A stretch of DNA of 8,393 nt from the NCBI GenBank assembly GCA_002360295.1, contig DEQI01000039.1, forward strand, positions 1,233 to 9,625, written 5' to 3'. The notes under the pieces are model-generated. The model ran no database searches. It was given only the letters and a program-made list of their open reading frames with translations, and was not told the origin of the DNA. Shown piece after piece: positions 1 through 4,172 of the stretch. Source of the DNA: Planococcaceae bacterium UBA3370. Lineage in GTDB: Bacteria; Bacillota; Bacilli; Bacillales_A; Planococcaceae. A program made the translations under genes and the position numbers. Numbering within the stretch: the stretch's first letter is position 1; every line of letters begins with the position of its first letter.

Positions 1-48
1 ACGGAAATCAACCCCAAGTTATGATGAATAGCTATTTAAATGGATTTA

Positions 49-77
49 TTGTTAAATTGTGACATATGTTTTATACT
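49..77 (+). promoter_or_regulatory. Probable sigma-A promoter of the SH3b/Excalibur gene
   Basis: A -35 element TTGTTA (49-54) and a -10 element TATACT (72-77) are separated by exactly 17 bases, which fits the sigma-A consensus. Transcription would start near 84, just upstream of the GAGGAG ribosome binding site at 86-91, so the leader would be very short. No operator-like repeat is visible around it. Confidence 0.55.
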
Positions 78-100
78 ATAGTTTTGAGGAGATGAATGAT

Positions 101-625
101 ATGAAAAAAGTAATTTATAGTTTACTTACATTATGGATTGTGACAGTATTTACAGTTCAAATAGCAAATGCTGATGAAACATCAACGGAAAAAGAAATAA
201 AAGCGTACTTTTATACGAAAGAGGGAGTCGCTATGCGCAATAAACCAGATAAAGCTGGCAAAACGCTAATTGTCATTCCAAAAAATAAGAAAGTGACTGC
301 CGTTGCAAGAAAAGATGACTGGTACAAGGTTACATATGGAAAATATACGGGTTGGGTGTTAAAAGGCTATTTAACAAAAGAAACTAGCAAAACGACAACA
401 ACAACTACTACAAATAAAAATAGTTCGGCAAATAAAGGGGATGCAACGACAGATACTAAAGGAAATGTAAATTCAGGTACCTATGTTGATCCAAATGCTC
501 CAAAATTCTTTCAAAATTGTACAGCGCTTCGAAAATACTATCCATCCGGAGTTCAAAAAGGGCATCCTGCATATGCAGGCAAGCACGACAGAGATAAAGA
601 TGGATGGGCTTGTGAGAGTAAATGA
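101..625 (+). CDS. Secreted SH3b domain and Excalibur calcium-binding domain protein
   Basis: A 174-residue exported protein, probably located in the cell wall. Residues 1-24 form a signal peptide: KK, a hydrophobic core, then ANA before D25. Residues about 35-92 form a bacterial SH3 (SH3b) domain with the typical features VAMRNKP, DDWYKV and GWV-GYL; such domains usually bind peptidoglycan. A Thr/Asn/Ser/Lys-rich linker follows (about 93-127, with a run of seven Thr). Residues 136-172 form an Excalibur domain: FxNC at 137-140, the DxDxDG calcium loop at D163/D165/D167, and C171-E172, with C140 and C171 likely paired. I chose ATG 101 because GAGGAG at 86-91 lies nine bases upstream and the signal peptide begins there; the frame is open back to GTG 59. 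It is a single-gene unit with its own promoter and terminator. Wall or calcium binding follows from the families; no catalytic domain is present, so its precise job is unknown. Confidence 0.9.
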   Translation: MKKVIYSLLTLWIVTVFTVQIANADETSTEKEIKAYFYTKEGVAMRNKPDKAGKTLIVIPKNKKVTAVARKDDWYKVTYGKYTGWVLKGYLTKETSKTTTTTTTNKNSSANKGDATTDTKGNVNSGTYVDPNAPKFFQNCTALRKYYPSGVQKGHPAYAGKHDRDKDGWACESK

Positions 626-681
626 AAATTTTTTATACTAATTTGTAAAAATATCGAACTTAAGGAACTGTACGAAAATAG

Positions 682-713
682 GGTGCTGGAAAGTTACTTT
701 CTGGCATCTTTTT
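682..713 (+). terminator. Rho-independent terminator of the SH3b/Excalibur gene
   Basis: A 12-pair stem (682-693 with 697-708, including three G-U wobbles) is capped by TTA and followed by TTTTT at 709-713. It lies about 57 bases after the stop of the SH3b/Excalibur gene and separates it from the next operon. Confidence 0.8.
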
Positions 714-785
714 GTAATTCCATAATTATATTATGTAAACTTAAAGCAGGGTTATTTTGTATGGGGATTGAATAGTGATTGTTTA

Positions 786-814
786 TTTAAAAGAGTTAAC
801 GGAGACTCTATAAT
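786..814 (+). promoter_or_regulatory. Probable promoter of the Crp/Fnr redox operon
   Basis: A perfect -10 TATAAT (809-814) is preceded at 17 bases by a weak -35 TTTAAA (786-791, four of six consensus bases). A start near 821 leaves a leader of about 39 bases before the regulator. The 17-base spacer is occupied by an inverted repeat, listed separately. A weak -35 combined with a strong -10 would suit a regulated promoter. Confidence 0.5.
792..809. promoter_or_regulatory. Inverted repeat in the promoter spacer, candidate operator
   Basis: AGAGT (792-796) and ACTCT (805-809) form a perfect five-base inverted repeat around an eight-base centre. The repeat fills the spacer between -35 and -10 and touches the first base of TATAAT. 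A dimeric regulator bound here would affect polymerase access. The adjacent Crp/Fnr-type gene is the obvious candidate ligand, but the repeat does not match the Crp or Fnr consensus, so the assignment is inference. Confidence 0.3.
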
Positions 815-859
815 AAAAAATACATTATTGCTAAGATAGCATAATAGGAGTTGAACAGC

Positions 860-1435
860 ATGATGAAGTCATTTTTTAATCATATTCCTGACATAAGAGA
901 TAATTGGGAAGAACTACAAACAATGTTTACGGAGATTAGAGTACCTCCTAAGACCACTCTATTAAGAGAAGGCGAAATGGCGAGTCGAATTTACTTTATA
1001 AATCAAGGTTGCTTGAGATTATGGTTTAATGATGACGGAAGAGATATTACCTTTCAGTTTTTTTTCGAACAACAAATGGTATCTTCCTTTGAAAGCTTTT
1101 ACAACAATGAAACAAGTTTATTTAACATAGAAACTGTTGAATGCTCACATCTTACTATAATTGAAAAAGAAGATTTTCAAAAAATGCTCAACATGTTTCC
1201 TCAACTAAAAGAATACTTCTCAGAAAAATTAGCTGATAGATTTGTGAATTATACTAAATTATTTCTTTCTCGAATAAAAGATTCACCACAGAAAAGGTAT
1301 GTAGAGTTATGTTCACAAAACCCACAACTTTTAGAGCGCGTTCCTCATCATTATATTGCGTCGTATTTGGGCATAACATCTGTTTCATTAAGTAGAATTC
1401 GCAATAGAATATCATCTGATATTAACAAATGTTAA
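860..1435 (+). CDS. Crp/Fnr-family transcriptional regulator
   Basis: A 191-residue DNA-binding regulator and first gene of a three-gene operon. The N-terminal part (about 15-125) is a cyclic-nucleotide-binding-type beta barrel, with the hallmark segment LLREGE..RIYFINQGCLRLW. A dimerisation helix follows (about 126-150), then a compact C-terminal helix-turn-helix (161-184: VPHHYIASYLGIT..SLSRIR). The usual cAMP phosphate-binding signature (GE..R-S/T-A) is not recognisable, and there is no FNR-type N-terminal cysteine cluster, so the signal is probably not cAMP and not sensed through an FNR iron-sulfur centre. I chose ATG 860 because AGGAG at 846-850 lies nine bases upstream; TTG 851 would abut that site. 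The next gene starts 69 bases downstream with no terminator between, so this regulator probably controls its own operon. The family is secure; the effector and target sites are unknown. Confidence 0.88.
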   Translation: MMKSFFNHIPDIRDNWEELQTMFTEIRVPPKTTLLREGEMASRIYFINQGCLRLWFNDDGRDITFQFFFEQQMVSSFESFYNNETSLFNIETVECSHLTIIEKEDFQKMLNMFPQLKEYFSEKLADRFVNYTKLFLSRIKDSPQKRYVELCSQNPQLLERVPHHYIASYLGITSVSLSRIRNRISSDINKC

Positions 1436-1504
1436 TGCGTCGATCCGGAATAGGGAGTTAAAATCTCATAGAAAATATGAATCATTTATTGGAGGATATT
1501 GATT

Positions 1505-2092
1505 ATGAGAGTTGCTATTGTTTTTAATCATCCATATGAAGGAAGTTATTGTCATGCAATTTTAGACTCAGTTAAAAGGGGTCTTGAAAAAGCAGGTCAC
1601 GAAATGGATGTCATACATTTAGATCGTGATAAATTTAATCCAGTCATGACTGCAGATGACTTATTAGCATTCAGAAATAAAAAATCTATTGATCCACAAG
1701 CTCTGAATTATATTCAGCGCATTAAATCAGCAGATCATCTGGTTTTTATTTTTCCTATTTGGTGGGAGTTGATGCCTGCTTTAATGAAAGGCTTTGTTGA
1801 TAAAGTCATCTTTCCTGGAGAAACCTACGACTATACAAATTCAGGTTATGGAATGGTTACACTGTTGGATAATCTTAAGTCTGCAACAGTGATTACCACG
1901 ATGAATACACCGGCAATTATGTATAAGTTAATATATGGTGATGCTATTAAAAAGTCGCTTATAAGAGGAACTTTAAAGAAATCAGGAATGAAAAATGTGA
2001 AATGGTTGAGCTTAAATATGGTAAAAGCGAGCTCAAATGAAAAGAGAGAAAAGTGGCTTAAAAAAATAGAAAAAAGATTTACAAGTTTATAG
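1505..2092 (+). CDS. Flavodoxin-fold NAD(P)H oxidoreductase (Flavodoxin_2/NQO-like)
   Basis: A 195-residue cytosolic flavoprotein of the NAD(P)H:quinone oxidoreductase/MdaB/KefF type. These enzymes carry FMN or FAD and pass two electrons from NAD(P)H to quinones or other acceptors. Residues 1-16 give the first beta strand and flavin phosphate loop (AIVFNHPYEGSYC). Residues 83-98 carry the family signature FPIWWELMPALMKGFVD, followed by a FPGETYDY loop near the flavin. The length fits the family. I chose ATG 1505 because GGAGG at 1491-1495 lies nine bases upstream; the frame also opens at TTG 1499, which is too close. The following membrane-heme gene begins at or within six bases of this stop, so the two are probably translationally coupled and may work together. 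The physiological acceptor is not evident from sequence. Confidence 0.9.
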   Translation: MRVAIVFNHPYEGSYCHAILDSVKRGLEKAGHEMDVIHLDRDKFNPVMTADDLLAFRNKKSIDPQALNYIQRIKSADHLVFIFPIWWELMPALMKGFVDKVIFPGETYDYTNSGYGMVTLLDNLKSATVITTMNTPAIMYKLIYGDAIKKSLIRGTLKKSGMKNVKWLSLNMVKASSNEKREKWLKKIEKRFTSL

Positions 2093-2098
2093 TTGAAC

Positions 2099-2527
2099 AT
2101 GATTATTAGTGAAATACTTGGTTGGTTTGCAGCAACATTTACCGTTTTGTTAGCACTGAAATACATTGTACGCATTAGCGGAAATCGTCACTTAAACCGC
2201 CTTTTCAGGAAATTTCACATGAATTTAGGGATATTTATGATCATCACCAGCCTTTTACATGGCGTTATGGCTGGGAACCAGAAAACTACTAACTTTTTTG
2301 ATATGCAATTTATGCTTAAACTTCTTACTTTTAACTTGGGTACTATCAGCTTCTTTGTTGCCTTGCTCCTGACACATACGTATATGTTTCGTAAAAAATT
2401 GAAGAAACGATGGATGTTTTTACACAGGTTGTTGACGGTTATCCTTCTAATCCTATTAGTATTACATGTGCATGAGGAAATTGAACGTCAACATCAAAAT
2501 AGGGAGCTCTATTTTGATGACAGGTGA
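2099..2527 (+). CDS. Four-helix ferric-reductase-like membrane heme protein
   Basis: A 142-residue integral membrane protein with four hydrophobic helices (about 4-24, 41-58, 72-97, 106-125). Basic loops after helix 1 (RISGNRHLNRLFRK) and helix 3 (RKKLKKR) place those loops inside the cell. Helix 2 carries H40 and H54, and helix 4 carries H109 and H123. Both pairs have 13 residues between them, as expected for two stacked b-type hemes in the ferric reductase/NADPH oxidase/MsrQ superfamily. No flavin or NAD(P)H domain is fused to it, whereas the gene immediately upstream encodes a flavodoxin-fold oxidoreductase. No good ribosome binding site precedes ATG 2099; TTG 2093 directly after the upstream TAG is an alternative start, and either implies coupled translation. 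It is much shorter than MsrQ (about 210 residues), so it is a minimal core version. Heme binding is inferred; the electron acceptor is unknown. Confidence 0.75.
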   Translation: MIISEILGWFAATFTVLLALKYIVRISGNRHLNRLFRKFHMNLGIFMIITSLLHGVMAGNQKTTNFFDMQFMLKLLTFNLGTISFFVALLLTHTYMFRKKLKKRWMFLHRLLTVILLILLVLHVHEEIERQHQNRELYFDDR

Positions 2528-2756
2528 TATTACTCCAAAAAGGATCAAGAGAAAAACGATAATTGAGTAATAGGTCTATTCCTAGGAATGTTTGAAAAGA
2601 ACATTTTAACTCTTAATCTAGGCTAGAATGAAAATGCCTAAAAATCTTAATTCGTTTACGGCCATTTGGGCCATTCATAAACAGCTAAAAGAAAACGGTA
2701 TTAAAATACTATTAGAAGTAAATGATACAAGTAAGACCAACATAGATAAAATGAAG

Positions 2757-2790
2757 GGAGCAATTCATACAAAAGAATTGCTCCTTTTGT
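2757..2790 (+). terminator. Rho-independent terminator, probably of the redox operon
   Basis: A perfect ten-base-pair stem GGAGCAATTC (2757-2766) and GAATTGCTCC (2775-2784) with an eight-base loop is followed by TTTTGT. It lies about 230 bases after the membrane-heme gene, the nearest upstream plus-strand gene, so it probably ends the 860-2527 operon unless an unseen small RNA or gene lies between. Confidence 0.8.
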
Positions 2791-2857
2791 ATGAATAAAG
2801 TACAAGGTTCGGATTTGCTGGTAAAACGTTGAGGGTGAGTATAAGCATTATTATAAA

Positions 2858-2877
2858 AGCTACCAAAAAGGGTAGTT
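2858..2877. terminator. Bidirectional terminator-like hairpin
   Basis: AGCTACC (2858-2864) pairs with GGTAGTT (2871-2877; one G-U wobble) around AAAAAG. The plus strand has a T run nearby (2884-2889). On the minus strand the stem ends in GGTAGCTTTTAT, a better tail. It sits 30 bases beyond the minus-strand ORF ending at 2907 and closely resembles the hairpin at 3691-3718. Confidence 0.55.
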
Positions 2878-2906
2878 ATTCAATTTTTTAATAGCACTAG
2901 TATAAT

Positions 2907-3125
2907 TTATTTTATTTGAAATCGCCTAAGTAAAGAGCCAAAGTTGATAAATTCTTCGTGCTTGAATTTTATAGATGTTGCCGTACGTCCATCAAATTTA
3001 CCTCTTGATATAGCTACAACATTTCCATTTGCCTCATCTTCAGAGGTATCTGCTTTGTCTGATGAAAAGATAATTATAAGACAGGCGATATTTTGCATAG
3101 GGTAGTAAGTATTAGTAATATACAT
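2907..3125 (-). CDS. Uncharacterised 72-residue ORF, possibly a gene remnant
   Basis: I do not recognise this protein. The minus-strand frame is open back to 3149; the first ATG is at 3125, with no convincing ribosome binding site. It has a short hydrophobic stretch (about IACLIIIF), then an acidic/polar segment (SSDKADTSEDEANG), then a well-mixed C-terminal part (about residues 34-72) that reads like ordinary folded protein. In favour of reality, a hairpin with a good minus-strand U tail lies just beyond the stop, and no real plus-strand gene overlaps it. Against it are the absent start signals and small size. It may be the surviving 3' part of a decayed gene. Confidence 0.3.
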   Translation of the reverse strand: MYITNTYYPMQNIACLIIIFSSDKADTSEDEANGNVVAISRGKFDGRTATSIKFKHEEFINFGSLLRRFQIK

Positions 3126-3145
3126 AATTAGTATCTCGAAAGGTA

Positions 3146-3174
3146 TTGACTAAATTAAAAATACTAATTAATTC
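3146..3174 (+). promoter_or_regulatory. Weak candidate promoter of the thioesterase gene
   Basis: TTGACT (3146-3151) matches the -35 consensus at five of six bases, and TAATTC lies 17 bases further (3169-3174) but is a poor -10. An alternative is TTGCAT (3093-3098) with TAATAT (3116-3121), also 17 bases apart. A promoter is expected here because a terminator lies upstream, but the choice is uncertain. Confidence 0.25.
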
Positions 3175-3250
3175 AAATATTTTCTCTAAAGGTAGAAAAA
3201 AGTTACAAAAAAAGTTATATCAATGTATTATTAAACATGAGGTGAAAGAA

Positions 3251-3676
3251 ATGTTTATATCAGAAAAACAAATTGAAGTTCGCTATGCGGAAACAGATCA
3301 AATGGGTGTAGTGTACCATGCCAATTATATTATTTGGTGTGAAATCGGTAGAGCTCAACTTGTTAAAGATTTAGGATTTGAGTATGCACAACTTGAGCGC
3401 GATGGATATTTATCGCCAGTGTTAGATTTTTCAGTTCAATATAAAGCGGCAATGCGATATGGACAGACTGCGACAATTCGCACTTGGATTGAATCTCACT
3501 CACGTCTTCGTACTACATATGGTTATGAAATTTTACATGAAGATGGTACAATAGCTGCAACAGCGACTTCTGTGCATACTTTAGTGAAAAAAGAAAATTT
3601 TCGTCCCATCGCGTTATCTAAAATATCACCTGAATGGGAAAAAGCATATATAGAAAATGCTCGACTTACAAAATAA
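3251..3676 (+). CDS. YbgC-like hotdog-fold acyl-CoA thioesterase
   Basis: A 141-residue cytosolic protein of the 4-hydroxybenzoyl-CoA thioesterase (4HBT/YbgC) family, which hydrolyses acyl-CoA thioesters. The N-terminal strand and active-site helix are clear: RYAETDQMGVVYHANYIIW at 11-29, with D16 the likely catalytic aspartate and the conserved G19-V-V-Y-H23-x-N25-Y26 motif. The later segments YKAAMRYG and RTWIESHSRLRTTYGYEI are the family's central strands. The length is typical. I chose ATG 3251 because GAGGTGA (3239-3245) precedes it by five bases and homology begins at once. The frame opens upstream to TTG 3146, but those 35 residues are Lys/Ile/Asn-rich, lack a ribosome binding site, and overlap the likely promoter. 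It is a single-gene unit ended by a strong terminator 14 bases on. The physiological substrate is not deducible. Confidence 0.9.
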   Translation: MFISEKQIEVRYAETDQMGVVYHANYIIWCEIGRAQLVKDLGFEYAQLERDGYLSPVLDFSVQYKAAMRYGQTATIRTWIESHSRLRTTYGYEILHEDGTIAATATSVHTLVKKENFRPIALSKISPEWEKAYIENARLTK

Positions 3677-3690
3677 TATTAAATAACGAC

Positions 3691-3720
3691 AAAAGCTACC
3701 AAAAATCGGGTAGCTTTTTG
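3691..3720. terminator. Strong bidirectional terminator after the thioesterase gene
   Basis: AAAAGCTACC (3691-3700) pairs perfectly with GGTAGCTTTT (3709-3718) around an eight-base loop, giving T tails on both strands. It lies 14 bases after the thioesterase stop. On the minus strand it lies four bases after the stop of the decayed ORF at 3722, so it could serve convergent transcripts. Confidence 0.88.
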
Positions 3721-3721
3721 T

Positions 3722-3969
3722 TTATTTTGCTCTATTTAGGGTTAACTCTTCAGGTATTTTAATATAGTTATTCCTCATATCATTGGTAGCATCAATGGAG
3801 TGATTTTCATTTAATAGAAACTCACTTGGTTGTCGAGTAGTCAGTAGATCTTGTTACAGTATTTATCTTTTCCTGTAATTTCCTTTATTTCGTCTATTTG
3901 AGGAGGGAAACTCTAAAACAAAACTTCAAGTTCTTTCAATTATCGAATGAACTTAGCTTCCACTCTTAC
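3722..3969 (-). pseudogene. Probable decayed 3' end of an unidentified minus-strand gene
   Basis: Two minus-strand segments read like protein. Segment 3722-3853 has no internal stop and encodes about 43 residues ending KIPEELTLNRAK, followed at once by a terminator. Just upstream in another frame, 3841-3969 reads ..VRVEAKFIR*LKELEVLF*SFPPQIDEIKEITGKDKYCNKIY*. Its two internal stops (TAA at 3940-3942, TAG at 3913-3915) would be Gln codons before single C-to-T changes, and the two segments join if a frameshift lies near 3841-3853. The composition (PPQIDEIKE, RQPSEFLL) resembles a soluble protein rather than random AT-rich DNA. I cannot name the family. This rests on reading alone; chance remains possible. 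Confidence 0.35.
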
Positions 3970-4098
3970 TCATCTTTTTTTGATTACCTATATAAAGTTC
4001 TTCTTTAAATAAATACAACATTTATCATTATTTCTCATACTAGTTTTGTATCAATGATAAAGAATATATAAACGATTTTCAAGGTAGGTGAGAAATGC
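3970..4098. other. Intergenic stretch upstream of the helicase promoter
   Basis: AT-rich DNA with no convincing ORF on either strand; minus-strand stops are frequent here, so the decayed gene cannot be traced further. It contains the inverted repeat at 4021-4061, listed separately. Together with the decayed ORF it makes up most of a roughly 500-base gap between the thioesterase and the helicase. Confidence 0.5.
4021..4061. repeat. Nine-base inverted repeat upstream of the helicase promoter
   Basis: TTTATCATT (4021-4029) and AATGATAAA (4053-4061) are perfect reverse complements 23 bases apart. Between them ATAC (4037-4040) and GTAT (4048-4051) form a shorter nested pair. There is no T run on either side, so it is not an ordinary terminator. 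It ends about 38 bases before the helicase -35 element, and could be an operator or a chance AT-rich hairpin. Confidence 0.3.
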
Positions 4099-4127
4099 AA
4101 GACATTCGATTATTCCCTTGATATAAT
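4099..4127 (+). promoter_or_regulatory. Extended -10 promoter of the helicase operon
   Basis: A perfect TATAAT (4122-4127) is preceded by TG at 4119-4120, giving an extended -10 element. A partial -35 AAGACA (4099-4104, four of six consensus bases) lies 17 bases upstream. Transcription would start near 4134, leaving a leader of about 39 bases that contains the strong AAGGAGG site at 4158-4164. Confidence 0.7.
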
Positions 4128-4172
4128 AAAACTTGTGACTATTTTTTATGATCGAAAAAGGAGGTTGTGTTC

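Larger units (their letters stand above)
2528..2906. other. Gene-poor stretch between the redox operon and the thioesterase region
   Basis: About 380 bases with no convincing gene. It holds a perfect 12-base palindrome ATTCCTAGGAAT (2578-2589), a weak hairpin AATGTT/AACATT (2587-2605), a 56-codon ORF (2628-2798) that runs through a strong terminator stem, and a second terminator-like hairpin (2858-2877). The short ORF has no ribosome binding site and no recognised relative, so it is more likely chance or a remnant. Confidence 0.5.

Noticed and set aside
3..62. A frame ending in TGA at 60-62 (..MMNSYLNGFIVKL) that could be the end of an upstream gene.
   Set aside because: Only 19 codons are visible, another frame also reads as a plausible tail (ending at 31), and the likely promoter of the next gene overlaps it. 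The frame cannot be chosen.
1846..2175. A 109-residue minus-strand ORF.
   Set aside because: It lies opposite the oxidoreductase and membrane-heme genes, whose family motifs are clear. Its composition is that of a shadow of Lys-rich coding sequence.
2578..2589. The perfect palindrome ATTCCTAGGAAT as an operator or attachment site.
   Set aside because: It is a single 12-base palindrome with no promoter or recombinase nearby, so it is recorded only in the description of the gene-poor stretch.
2628..2798. A 56-codon plus-strand ORF beginning MKMPKNLNSF.
   Set aside because: It has no ribosome binding site, its 3' part is the stem of a strong terminator, and I recognise no family.
2821..2890. 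A tiny GTG ORF after GAGG near 2831.
   Set aside because: It encodes only 18 residues and runs through a terminator hairpin, so it is probably chance.
3146..3250. A 35-residue N-terminal extension of the thioesterase from TTG 3146.
   Set aside because: It has no ribosome binding site and an atypical Lys/Asn/Ile composition, while ATG 3251 has GAGGTGA and begins at the family's usual N-terminus.
3899..3907. A GAGGAGGG ribosome-binding-like sequence on the plus strand.
   Set aside because: No start codon with an open frame follows at a workable distance. On the minus strand it reads as Pro-Pro in the decayed gene.
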